DNA of 64,000 nucleotides from contig NZ_VTTP01000001.1 in NCBI RefSeq assembly GCF_008364845.1, positions 86,827-150,826 on the forward strand, given 5' to 3'. A model generated the notes under the pieces. That model had not been told where the DNA came from and made no database searches. It saw nothing but the letters and a program-made list of their open reading frames with translations. Shown piece after piece: positions 44,453 through 52,880 of this stretch. Every line of letters begins with the position of its first letter. Within the stretch, counting starts at the first letter, position 1. The DNA is from Actinotalea subterranea (lineage in GTDB: Bacteria; Actinomycetota; Actinomycetes; Actinomycetales; Cellulomonadaceae). A program made the position numbers and the translations under genes.

Positions 44453-45418
44453 ATGAGCGACCTCGTCGCACCGGCGCGCGGAGCCACCGTCCGCCGTGCC
44501 ACGGCGCCCGGCGGAAGTGCCGCCGCGGACCGCCCGCGCACCGGGCCCGACGCGCCGTCGGCCCTTGAGGGGTCGGAGGTCGGGGCCCCGGCACCAGGCC
44601 CGACGCTGATAGCGGCGAGCCAGCTCGGCACCGCCGTGGTCGAGTCGCCCCGGGGCCGCGGCCGGCGGCGCAACCTCGCCCTCGCGCTCGTGGTCCCGGT
44701 GGGGCTCCTCGCCCTGTGGCACCTGGCGACCGCGGTGACCGGCACGTTCGCCTCGTACGAGCTGCCGTCGCCCGGTGCCGTGCTCGACGCTGCGGTCGAG
44801 CTCGCGACATGGGACAAGGGCCCGAACCTCGCGACCCACGTCCAGATCTCCGTGCAGCGCGTGCTCATCGGGTTCCTCGCCGGCTCCGCCGCAGGCCTCA
44901 CCGTCGGCGCGCTGGTGGGGCTGTCCCGGCTCGCCGACTCGCTCCTGTCGGGGACGATCGGCGCGGTGCGCGCGGTCCCCTCGCTCGGATGGGTCCCGCT
45001 GCTCGTCCTGTGGCTCGGCATCAACGAGGACTCGAAGGTGGTGCTCGTCGCGATCGGGGCGTTCTTCCCCGTGTACACGACCGTGGCGTCCGCCCTGCGC
45101 CACGTCGACCCGCAGCTCGTCGAGGCCGGGCGCGCGTACGGCCTGCGGGGCGCGTCGCTGCTGCTGCGCGTCCAGCTCCCCGCCGCCACGCCGTCGGTCA
45201 TCTCGGGGCTGCGCCTCGGCATGGCCCAGGCCTGGCTCTTCCTGGTGGCCGCGGAGCTCATCGCGTCGTCGATGGGCCTCGGCTTCATCCTCACCGACTC
45301 GGCCAACAACGGCCGGGTCGACCGCATCCTGCTGTCGCTCGTGACGCTCGCCGTCCTGGGCAAGCTGACCGACGCCCTCATCGGCGTCGCCGAGAAGAGG
45401 CTGCTGCGCCGGTGGTAG
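44453..45418 (+). CDS. ssuC: Aliphatic sulfonate ABC transporter permease
   Basis: 321 residues. An unusual N-terminal extension of about 75 mostly Ala/Pro/Gly residues precedes a BPD-transporter-like domain with about six helices. The EAA loop is VEAGRAYGLRGASLLLRVQLP. AAGGAG ends 5 nt before the ATG. The stop overlaps the next gene by 7 nt. It pairs with SsuB and SsuA in the same operon. Confidence 0.88.
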   Translation: MSDLVAPARGATVRRATAPGGSAAADRPRTGPDAPSALEGSEVGAPAPGPTLIAASQLGTAVVESPRGRGRRRNLALALVVPVGLLALWHLATAVTGTFASYELPSPGAVLDAAVELATWDKGPNLATHVQISVQRVLIGFLAGSAAGLTVGALVGLSRLADSLLSGTIGAVRAVPSLGWVPLLVLWLGINEDSKVVLVAIGAFFPVYTTVASALRHVDPQLVEAGRAYGLRGASLLLRVQLPAATPSVISGLRLGMAQAWLFLVAAELIASSMGLGFILTDSANNGRVDRILLSLVTLAVLGKLTDALIGVAEKRLLRRW

Positions 45419-47481
45419 ACGTCCGAGAGCACACGATCGCGCACCTCCTGACCGAGGACCGCACCTTCCACGCACCCGAGCACCTCGCACGCACCGCGAA
45501 CGTCGGCCCCGCGGACCACGCACGGCTGCTCGCCGAGGCCGACGCCGACCACGTCGCGTTCTGGGAGCGGGCCGCCGAGCGCCTGGACTGGGCCGAGCCC
45601 TGGCACACGGCCCACACGTGGTCGCCTGCCGTCCCCGACCCCGAGGCCCTGGGCGAGCTCACGGTCCCGGCCGCGCAGTGGTTCGTCGGGGGCCGCCTCA
45701 ACGTCGCGGTGAACTGCGTCGACCGGCACGTGGCCGCCGGGCGCGGCGACAAGCCCGCGCTGCACTTCGAGGGCGAGCCCGGGGACCGCCGGACCTACAC
45801 GTACGCCGACCTCCAGCGCGAGGTGTGCCGTGCCGCCAACGCCCTCACCGGGCTCGGCATCGGCAAGGGCGACCGCGTGGTCGTCTACCTGCCGGTGCTG
45901 GCCGAGACGGTCATCATCACCCTGGCGATCGCGCGCATCGGCGCGATCCACTCGCTGGTCTTCGGCGGGTTCTCCGCCGAGGCCGTGCGCTTCCGGGTCC
46001 AGGACACGGGCGCGAAGCTCCTCGTCACCTCCGACGGCCAGTTCCGGCGCGGCGCCGCGGTCCCCACCAAGGCGACCGCCGACGCGGCGGTCGAGGGGCT
46101 CGACCACGTCGAGCACGTCCTCGTCGTGCGCCGCACGGGTGAGCAGACGCCGGTGCCGTGGACCGCGGGCAGGGACGTGTGGTGGCACGACGTCGTCGAC
46201 ACGGCCGACGACGAGCACGAGGCCGAGGCGTTCGACGCCGAGACCCCGCTGTTCATCATCTACACGTCGGGCACGACCGGCCGCCCCAAGGGCCTCGTGC
46301 ACACGAGCGGTGGGTACCTGACGCAGGCGTCGTGGACGCACTGGGCGCACTTCGACGCACGCGACGACGACGTGCACTGGTGCACGGCCGACCTCGCCTG
46401 GGTCACCGCCCACACCTACGAGATCTACGGGCCGCTCTCGAACGGCCTCACGCAGGTCATCTACGAGGGGACGCCCGGCACGCCGCACCCCGGGCGGCAC
46501 TGGGAGATCATCGAGCGCTACGGCGTCACGACGTACTACACGGCGCCGACCCTCATCCGCACGTTCATGACGTGGTTCCCGGACGGCCCGCCCGCGTCCC
46601 ACGACCTGTCGAGCCTGCGCCTGCTCGGCACCGTCGGGGAGTCCATCAACCCCGAGGCATGGATGTGGTTCCACGAGCGCGTCGGGGGCGGCCGCGCACC
46701 CGTCGTCGACACGTGGTGGCAGTCGGAGACCGGCGCGACGATGATCGCGCCCCTGCCCGGCGTGACGACGCTCAAGCCCGGCTCCGCCACTCGCCCGCTG
46801 CCGGGCATCTCCGCGAGGGTCGTCGACGAGCAGGGCGACGACGTGCCACCGGGCTCGGGGGGCCTCCTGGTGATCGACCGCACCTGGCCCGCCATGGCCC
46901 GCACCGTGTGGGGCGACCCCCGTCGCTACCGCGACGCCTACTGGTCGCGGTTCGCCGACCGCGGCTACTTCTTCGCGGGAGACGGCGCGCGGCGCGACGC
47001 CGACGGCGACCTCTGGCTCCTTGGCCGCGTCGACGACGTCATCAACGTCTCCGGCCACCGCCTGTCCACGATCGAGATCGAGTCCGCGCTCGTCGCGCAC
47101 CCGCTCGTCGGCGAGGCCGGCGTCACCGGCGTGCACGACGCGACGACGGGCCAGGCGATCGCCGCGTTCGTGATCCCCGCGCGCGCCGACGCCCACCCCG
47201 ACGACCCGGCCGGCTGGGTGCGCCACGCGCTCGAGCTGACGCAGACGCTGCGCGCCCACGTCGCCCAGCAGATCGGCCCGATCGCCAAGCCGCGCGATGT
47301 CGTCGTCGTGCCCGACCTCCCGAAGACCCGCTCCGGGAAGATCATGAGACGGCTGCTCGCCGACCTCGTCGCCGGGGGCACCCTGGGCGACGTCACCTCG
47401 CTGCAGGACGCGTCCGTCCTGCACCGGATCCAGGCCGTGCTGGCCGCCCGCCAGGACCACACGAAGGGGCCCGTCCAGTGA
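45412..47481 (+). CDS. Acetyl-CoA synthetase-like acyl-CoA ligase
   Basis: AMP-forming ligase of about 689 residues. It has YTSGTTGRPKG from residue 284, the acyl-pocket motif DTWWQSETG with the Trp that restricts Acs to acetate/propionate, and the regulatory Lys643 in TRSGKIMRR. One deviation: the usual GEPINPEAW reads GESINPEAW. The GTG at 45412 overlaps the permease stop. Acetate is released both by CysK and by the MetY product encoded next, so acetate recycling to acetyl-CoA is a coherent role. A carboxylated sulfonate substrate is an alternative. Confidence 0.88.
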   Translation: MVDVREHTIAHLLTEDRTFHAPEHLARTANVGPADHARLLAEADADHVAFWERAAERLDWAEPWHTAHTWSPAVPDPEALGELTVPAAQWFVGGRLNVAVNCVDRHVAAGRGDKPALHFEGEPGDRRTYTYADLQREVCRAANALTGLGIGKGDRVVVYLPVLAETVIITLAIARIGAIHSLVFGGFSAEAVRFRVQDTGAKLLVTSDGQFRRGAAVPTKATADAAVEGLDHVEHVLVVRRTGEQTPVPWTAGRDVWWHDVVDTADDEHEAEAFDAETPLFIIYTSGTTGRPKGLVHTSGGYLTQASWTHWAHFDARDDDVHWCTADLAWVTAHTYEIYGPLSNGLTQVIYEGTPGTPHPGRHWEIIERYGVTTYYTAPTLIRTFMTWFPDGPPASHDLSSLRLLGTVGESINPEAWMWFHERVGGGRAPVVDTWWQSETGATMIAPLPGVTTLKPGSATRPLPGISARVVDEQGDDVPPGSGGLLVIDRTWPAMARTVWGDPRRYRDAYWSRFADRGYFFAGDGARRDADGDLWLLGRVDDVINVSGHRLSTIEIESALVAHPLVGEAGVTGVHDATTGQAIAAFVIPARADAHPDDPAGWVRHALELTQTLRAHVAQQIGPIAKPRDVVVVPDLPKTRSGKIMRRLLADLVAGGTLGDVTSLQDASVLHRIQAVLAARQDHTKGPVQ

Positions 47482-48932
47482 CCGATCCATCCACGACCGC
47501 GAGCAACACCACCACCGCAGGCACCGGTGCGACCGACGGCAGGCCCGTGAGCACGGGCGACCGGCGCTGGGGCTTCCGCACGCGCGCCCTGCACGCGGGC
47601 GGCGTCCCGGACGCGACGACGGGCGCCCGAGCGGTGCCGATCTACCAGACCACGAGCTTCGTGTTCACCGACACCGCCGACGCCGCGAACCTCTTCGCCC
47701 TGCAGAAGTACGGCAACATCTACTCGCGCATCGGCAACCCCACGGTCGCCGCTCTGGAGGAGCGGCTCGCCTCGCTCGAGGGCGGCATCGGCGCGGTCGC
47801 GACGGCGTCCGGCATGTCCGCGGAGTTCATCACCTTCGCCGCGCTCGTGGGCGCCGGCGACCACGTGGTCGCCGCGGCGTCGCTGTACGGCGGCACCGTC
47901 ACGCAGCTCGACGTGACGCTGCGCCGCTTCGGCGTCGCGACGACGTTCGTGGCGGGCACCGACCCGGCCGACTACGCCGCCGCGATCCGGCCCGAGACCA
48001 AGGTCGTCTACGCCGAGGTCGTCGCGAACCCGTCCGGCGAGATCACGGACATCGCGGGCCTCGCCGAGGTCGCCCACGCGGCCGGGGTCCCGCTCGTCAT
48101 CGACGCGACCCTCGCGACCCCGTACCTGTGCCGGCCCATCGAGCACGGCGCCGACATCGTCATCCACTCCGTCACCAAGTTCCTCGGCGGGCACGGCACG
48201 ACTCTCGGCGGCGTCGTCGTGGAGAGCGGGCGCTTCGACTGGGGCAACGGCAAGTTCCCGCAGATGACCGAGCCCGTGCCGTCCTACGGCGGCGTCAGCT
48301 GGTGGGAGAACTTCGGGGAGTACGGCTTCCTGACCAAGCTGCGGTCCGAGCAGCTCCGCGACATCGGGCCGGCGTTGTCCGCGCAGTCCGCCTTCACCCT
48401 GCTCCAGGGTGTCGAGACCCTACCCCAGCGCCTCGACGCGCACCTCGCCAACGCCAGGACCGTCGCCGAGTGGCTCGACGCGGACCCCCGCGTGGGCTAC
48501 GTCAGCTGGGCGGGCCTGCCCGGGCACGCGCACCACGAGCGGGCGCGTCGCTACCTGCCCGCCGGGCCCGGCGCGGTGTTCGCGTTCGGGCTCCGCGGGT
48601 CGGGTGACGTCCCGGGCCGCGAGGCCGGGCGGCGCTTCATCGAGTCCTTGCAGCTCGCGAGCCACCTCGCGAACGTCGGCGACGCGCGCACCCTCGTCAT
48701 CCACCCCGCGTCGACGACGCACCAGCAGCTCTCGCCCGAGCAGCTCGCGGCGGCCGGCGTCCCGGAGGACCTGGTCCGGATCAGCGTGGGCCTCGAGGAC
48801 GTCGAGGACATCCTGTGGGACCTCGACCAGGCCATCACGGCCGCCGTCGGGCCGCGGCCGGCGGCCTCGAGCGACACCCGTCGACCGGCCGTCGCCGCGA
48901 CGGGCGCGAGCGCGACGGAGGCCACCGCATGA
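47478..48932 (+). CDS. metY: O-acetylhomoserine sulfhydrylase
   Basis: PLP enzyme of the Cys/Met metabolism family, 484 residues, making homocysteine and acetate from O-acetylhomoserine and sulfide. Recognisable are FRTRALHAGG, YSRIGNPTVAALEERLASLE and the PLP lysine in IHSVTKFLGGHGTT. The GTG start overlaps the ligase stop as GTGA. A 20-residue Thr/Gly-rich N-terminal and an Ala-rich C-terminal tail extend the core. It links sulfur uptake in this operon to methionine synthesis. Confidence 0.93.
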   Translation: MTDPSTTASNTTTAGTGATDGRPVSTGDRRWGFRTRALHAGGVPDATTGARAVPIYQTTSFVFTDTADAANLFALQKYGNIYSRIGNPTVAALEERLASLEGGIGAVATASGMSAEFITFAALVGAGDHVVAAASLYGGTVTQLDVTLRRFGVATTFVAGTDPADYAAAIRPETKVVYAEVVANPSGEITDIAGLAEVAHAAGVPLVIDATLATPYLCRPIEHGADIVIHSVTKFLGGHGTTLGGVVVESGRFDWGNGKFPQMTEPVPSYGGVSWWENFGEYGFLTKLRSEQLRDIGPALSAQSAFTLLQGVETLPQRLDAHLANARTVAEWLDADPRVGYVSWAGLPGHAHHERARRYLPAGPGAVFAFGLRGSGDVPGREAGRRFIESLQLASHLANVGDARTLVIHPASTTHQQLSPEQLAAAGVPEDLVRISVGLEDVEDILWDLDQAITAAVGPRPAASSDTRRPAVAATGASATEATA

Positions 48933-49480
48933 GCACCCTCGACCCGCAGCCCGCCGCCGGCGCCGCGTGCGCGCTCCCGGCACCCGCGCCCGCGGGCGCC
49001 GCCCGGACCTGGGTGGGCCCCGACGCCGGGCGCCGGCTCGCCCTCCTGCGTCGCACGAGGTCGGTCGCGATCGTCGGTGCGTCCGCCAACCCGTCGCGCG
49101 CCAGCTACTTCGTGGCGACCTACCTGCTGTCGTCGTCGCCGTACGACGTGTACTTCGTCAACCCGCGCGCGACCGAGATCCTCGGCCGGCCCGTGTACCC
49201 GTCCCTCGAGGCGCTACCGGTGGTGCCGGACCTCGTCGACGTGTTCCGCCGGCACGACGACCTCCCCGCGGTCCTGCAGGACACCCTGGCCGTGGGCTCG
49301 CCCGCGCTGTGGCTCCAGCTCGGCTCGTGGCACGATGACGTCGCGCGCACCGCCGAGGCCGCCGGTCTGGCCGTCGTGATGGACCGCTGCCTCAAGATCG
49401 AGCACGCGCGGTTCCACGGCGGGCTGCACCTCGCGGGCTTCGACACGGGCGTGATCAGCTCACGGAGGTCGCTGGCCTGA
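48929..49480 (+). CDS. CoA-binding domain protein
   Basis: 183 residues with a Rossmann-type CoA-binding (YccU-like) domain: SVAIVGASANPSRASYFVATYL, then YFVNPRATEILGRPVYPSLE and VVMDRCLKIEHARF at the C-terminus. The first 35 residues are Ala/Pro-rich. The ATG overlaps metY as ATGA. Proteins of this family commonly sit beside MetY; the function is unknown, possibly modulation of CoA or acyl-CoA-linked steps. Confidence 0.85.
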   Translation: MSTLDPQPAAGAACALPAPAPAGAARTWVGPDAGRRLALLRRTRSVAIVGASANPSRASYFVATYLLSSSPYDVYFVNPRATEILGRPVYPSLEALPVVPDLVDVFRRHDDLPAVLQDTLAVGSPALWLQLGSWHDDVARTAEAAGLAVVMDRCLKIEHARFHGGLHLAGFDTGVISSRRSLA

Positions 49481-49483
49481 GCC

Positions 49484-49816
49484 TCACCCCTCGTCGGGCC
49501 ACCACACCGCGCGCCGCAGGACCACGCGCGCCCCCGTGTCGTCCGCCGCGCCGTCGTCGGACAGCGGGCAGCCCTCCTGGCGCAGGGCCGCGAGCGCCCG
49601 CTCGCGGTGCGCGACGGGCGGGTGCCCGGACGCGTTGACGACCCGCCACCACGGGACGCCCGAGCCCGCCCGCGCGAGCACCTGGCCGACCTGGCGCGGG
49701 CCGCCGCGTCCGAGGCGGTCGGCGAGGACCTCGGCGATGGTGCCGTACGTCATGACGCGTCCCGGCGGGATCGTCGCCACGAGGTCCAGCACCGCCTCGA
49801 GGTAGTCGTCGTCCAC
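49484..49816 (-). CDS. Alkyltransferase-like protein (MGMT-like without Cys)
   Basis: 110 residues resembling the DNA-binding domain of O6-alkylguanine-DNA alkyltransferase: IPPGRVMTYGTIAEVLADRLG, then RQVGQVLARA and VPWWRVVNASG. The methyl-accepting PCHR motif reads PWWR, so it cannot transfer alkyl groups. Such ATL proteins bind O6-alkylguanine and hand it to nucleotide excision repair. The GTG start is 6 nt downstream of the phosphatase gene. Confidence 0.9.
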   Translation of the reverse strand: MDDDYLEAVLDLVATIPPGRVMTYGTIAEVLADRLGRGGPRQVGQVLARAGSGVPWWRVVNASGHPPVAHRERALAALRQEGCPLSDDGAADDTGARVVLRRAVWWPDEG

Positions 49817-49822
49817 GGGCGC

Positions 49823-50941
49823 TCAGTCGCGGTGCACGAGGATCAGCGCGCGGTCGTCGCCCTCGCCCGCCCGGACCCCGGCGACGACCGCGTCGGCGCC
49901 TCCCGTCCGGGTCGAGATGACGCGCTCCGCCTCGCCCATGAGGCGGTCGATGCCGAGGTCGACGTCGGCGCCGGGCGCCTCGACGAGGCCGTCCGTGTAC
50001 ATCATGATCGTGTCGCCCGCCTCGAGCTGGCCCGTGTGCACGCCGAACACCGGCGCGTTCACGACGCCGAGCGCGGGCCCGCCCGTCGTGTCGATCATCT
50101 CGATCCGGCCCGAGCCCGCGTGCATGTGCAGGGCGGGCGGGTGGCCGGCGGTCGAGACCCAGAACTGGCCGGTGTCGAGGCGCACGGTGAGGTGCACGGC
50201 CGTCGCGAAGCCCTCCGACCAGTTCTGCGCGAGCAGGTAGTTGTTCGCGGCGACGAGGAACGACTCCCGGGGCATCGCGCCCAGCAGCCCGCCGAACGCG
50301 CCCGACAGGAGCAGGGACCGCACGCCAGCCTCCTGACCCTTGCCGGAGACGTCGACGAGCACGATCTCCAGGAGAAGGCCCTGCTGGCTGCGCGAGGCGA
50401 CCACGAAGTCCCCCGAGAACGCCTCCGCGTACGCCGACCGCACGAGGCTGTCCACCCGCCAGCGCTCCGGCAGGGGCGGGATGCGCCCGTGCGCGACGAG
50501 CCGGTCGCGCAGGTCGACGAGCATGAGGTCGCTCGCGGCGCCCTGCAGGCCGAGCCGGCTCCGGTTCCGCACGAAGAGCACGCCCGAGAGCGCGCCGAGG
50601 ACCTGGACGACGAGCAGCCCCGGCTCCAGCTCCGCACGGTCACCGAGCGCGATCGCCGCCATGAGCCCGAGCACCGTCGCAGCGAGCAGGATCATGCCGG
50701 GCAGGCGTAGGACGAAGACGCCGAGCAGGATGATGAACAGCAGCGCGGCGGGCGACACCCAGACGGGCTCCACGACGATCCCTGTCGTGACGACCAGCGC
50801 CGACGCCACGAGGAGCGTCGTCGCCGCGACCTGCCGGTTCACCAGGCGCCGCCGACGAGGCAGGCGCAGCCAGCGCATGCGTCGGGGCGCTCCGGGCCGC
50901 GTCTGACGCGTCCGGCGGGGCACCCGCACGGCGGTGGTCAC
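49823..50941 (-). CDS. PP2C-type (SpoIIE/RsbU-like) phosphatase, membrane-anchored
   Basis: 372 residues. A basic N-terminus and about four membrane helices (35-125) precede a PPM/SpoIIE phosphatase domain. Metal-binding acidic residues are in FSGDFVVAS, VLVDVSGKGQEAG and MYTDGLVEAPG. It probably dephosphorylates an anti-sigma-factor antagonist in a general stress cascade. The gene is leaderless: TAGCCT ends 6 nt before the GTG. It diverges from the Eis-type gene. Confidence 0.88.
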   Translation of the reverse strand: MTTAVRVPRRTRQTRPGAPRRMRWLRLPRRRRLVNRQVAATTLLVASALVVTTGIVVEPVWVSPAALLFIILLGVFVLRLPGMILLAATVLGLMAAIALGDRAELEPGLLVVQVLGALSGVLFVRNRSRLGLQGAASDLMLVDLRDRLVAHGRIPPLPERWRVDSLVRSAYAEAFSGDFVVASRSQQGLLLEIVLVDVSGKGQEAGVRSLLLSGAFGGLLGAMPRESFLVAANNYLLAQNWSEGFATAVHLTVRLDTGQFWVSTAGHPPALHMHAGSGRIEMIDTTGGPALGVVNAPVFGVHTGQLEAGDTIMMYTDGLVEAPGADVDLGIDRLMGEAERVISTRTGGADAVVAGVRAGEGDDRALILVHRD

Positions 50942-50947
50942 GCGCTG

Positions 50948-51033
50948 AGGCTACCGAGAGGGTGTGACCCAGGCCATGCGGTCCCAGATCGGGCGAAATG
51001 CGCTCGGCCTGCGAACCGCGGGCAGGGCACGAT
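50948..51033. promoter_or_regulatory. Divergent leaderless promoters
   Basis: Minus strand: TAGCCT (50953-50948), 6 nt before the phosphatase GTG. Plus strand: CACGAT (51028-51033), 6 nt before the Eis-type ATG. No Shine-Dalgarno on either side. Confidence 0.6.
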
Positions 51034-51039
51034 GGCGCC

Positions 51040-52284
51040 ATGACCTCCCTTCCTGACGGGTACCGCCCCGTCGACGTGCCCGAGACGCGACGCCCCGAGC
51101 TCCAGGTCGTCGACTCGTGGGCCTTCCCGACCTCCACGAGCGACGAGAAGGCGCTCGAGGTCCCGTCGTCCCTGACGTGGGACCGCACACGCGGCATCGA
51201 GACCGCCGACGGCGAGCTCGTCGCGTGCCACTCGTCCTACCCGTTCTCGACGTTCCCTGTCCCGGGCGCCCGGACCCGCGTCTCGGGCCTGACGTGGGTG
51301 GGCGTGCACCCGGGCCACCGGCGCCGCGGCCTGCTCACGTCGATGATCAGCGAGCACTTCGCCCGCAGCCTCGCGCGCGGCGAGGCGGTCTCGGCGCTCT
51401 TCGCGGCCGAGCCCGCGATCTACGGGCGGTTCGGCTACGGGCTCGCCGCGACGGACCTGCACCTGAAGATCCCGCGCGGCGCCGCGCTCCGGGACGTCGC
51501 GGGCAGCGCGGACGTCCGCATCCGGCTCGAGCGCCTCGACGCCGAGCGCCACGGGCCCGTCATCGCGGCGCTGCACGGCAGCGTCGAGCGTCCAGGCTGG
51601 GTGACGCGTGACTCCGCCGAGCTGCGCACGGCCCGCCTCGCCGACCCCGAGATCTACCGGGGCGGCGCCGAGTCCCTGCGTGTCGCCCTCGCCGAGCGCG
51701 ACGGCACGACGGTCGGCTACGCGCTGTTCCGGCGCAAGGAGGCGTGGGAGATCCCCGGCCCGCGCGGCACCGTCCAGGTGCGTGAGCTCGTCGCGCCCGA
51801 CGCGGCCGTCTCGCGCGCGCTGTGGGGCGTCCTGATCGACCTCGACCTCATGGCGACGGTCGAGGCGGGCATGCTGCCCCTCGACGACCCGATCACCCAC
51901 CTGCTCGTGGACCTGCGCGCGGCCGAGCCCCGCATGGGCGACAACGTGTGGGTCCGCCTGCTCGACGTGCCCGCCGCGCTCGCCGCGCGCAGGTACGCGG
52001 CGGACGTGGACGTCGTGCTCGAGGTGACCGACGCCGCGCTCCCGGCCAACGCCGGGCGGTGGCGCCTCGTCGGTGGGCCCGCGGGCGCCGAGGTCCGGGC
52101 GACGGATGACGCGGCGGACCTGACGGTCGACGTGCGCGAGCTCGGCGCCGCCTACCTGGGTGGGCGGTCGCTCACCGCCCTGGCGGGCGCGGGTCTGGTG
52201 GCCGAGCGCACGACGGGCGCGCTGCACCGCGCGTCGACCGCGTTCGGCTGGCCCCAGGCGCCCGTGGCGGGCTGGGTGTTCTGA
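51040..52284 (+). CDS. Eis-family GNAT N-acetyltransferase
   Basis: 414 residues of the Eis family (mycobacterial enhanced intracellular survival, aminoglycoside/lysine acetyltransferase). It shows the acetyl-CoA loop VGVHPGHRRRGLLTSM, IYGRFGYGLA with the presumed general-acid Tyr, a second degenerate GNAT half, and an SCP2-like C-terminal domain ending in the family-typical aromatic residue (GWVF), whose carboxylate serves in catalysis. The natural substrate is unknown. Start at 51040 by leaderless spacing. Confidence 0.88.
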   Translation: MTSLPDGYRPVDVPETRRPELQVVDSWAFPTSTSDEKALEVPSSLTWDRTRGIETADGELVACHSSYPFSTFPVPGARTRVSGLTWVGVHPGHRRRGLLTSMISEHFARSLARGEAVSALFAAEPAIYGRFGYGLAATDLHLKIPRGAALRDVAGSADVRIRLERLDAERHGPVIAALHGSVERPGWVTRDSAELRTARLADPEIYRGGAESLRVALAERDGTTVGYALFRRKEAWEIPGPRGTVQVRELVAPDAAVSRALWGVLIDLDLMATVEAGMLPLDDPITHLLVDLRAAEPRMGDNVWVRLLDVPAALAARRYAADVDVVLEVTDAALPANAGRWRLVGGPAGAEVRATDDAADLTVDVRELGAAYLGGRSLTALAGAGLVAERTTGALHRASTAFGWPQAPVAGWVF

Positions 52285-52295
52285 CAGCTACCCAG

Positions 52296-52320
52296 GACCG
52301 CCCAGGACCCCTGGGCGGTC
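52296..52320. terminator. Bidirectional terminator
   Basis: Perfect 11-bp stem GACCGCCCAGG / CCTGGGCGGTC with a 3-nt loop, between the convergent Eis-type and rpiB genes. Confidence 0.85.
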
Positions 52321-52342
52321 GTGCACCGCGACGCCGGGTCGG

Positions 52343-52792
52343 TCAGCGCGCGGCCTCGTAGGCCGCGAGCTGGTCGATCCGGCGCTGGTGCCGCGCGTCC
52401 CCGCTGAACGGCTCCGCGAGGAACGCCTCGACGATCTCGGTCGACTCGTCCACCGAGTGCTGCCGTGCGCCCAGCGCGACGACGTTCGCGTCGTTGTGGG
52501 CGCGGCCCAGGCGTGCGGTCTCGGTGCTCCAGGCGAGTGCCGCACGCACACCGGCGACCTTGTTCGCGGCGATCTGCTCGCCGTTGCCCGAGCCCCCGAT
52601 GACGATGCCGAGGGTGCCCGGCTCGGCGACGACCGCCTCGCCGGCCGAGAAGCAGAACGACGGGTAGTCGTCCTGCGCGTCGTACTCGTGGGCACCGTGG
52701 TCCACGACGTCGTGCCCCGCGGCCCGCAGGTGCTCGACGAGGTGCACCTTGAGCTCGTACCCGGCGTGGTCGGCTGCGATGTGGATGCGCAT
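52343..52792 (-). CDS. rpiB: Ribose-5-phosphate isomerase B
   Basis: 149 residues (RpiB/LacAB fold) interconverting ribose-5-P and ribulose-5-P. Visible are HIAADHAGYELK, the actinobacterial loop GGSGNGEQIAANKV, with Glu where enterobacterial enzymes use Cys, and HNDANVVALGAR. The ATG at 52792 is supported by CAGGAT ending 6 nt upstream (leaderless); a longer frame of 16 codons is less likely. Confidence 0.93.
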   Translation of the reverse strand: MRIHIAADHAGYELKVHLVEHLRAAGHDVVDHGAHEYDAQDDYPSFCFSAGEAVVAEPGTLGIVIGGSGNGEQIAANKVAGVRAALAWSTETARLGRAHNDANVVALGARQHSVDESTEIVEAFLAEPFSGDARHQRRIDQLAAYEAAR

Positions 52793-52798
52793 GCCGCC

Positions 52799-52874
52799 AT
52801 CCTGCCAGGCCGCACCCCGGCGTGCGGCACCGTACGACACCGTGCGGACCGCACACCGGCCGCTCGCCTAACCT
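52799..52874. promoter_or_regulatory. Divergent leaderless promoters
   Basis: CAGGAT on the minus strand (52804-52799), 6 nt before the rpiB ATG, and TAACCT (52869-52874), 6 nt before the M13 peptidase ATG. Confidence 0.65.
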
Positions 52875-52880
52875 GGGGCG

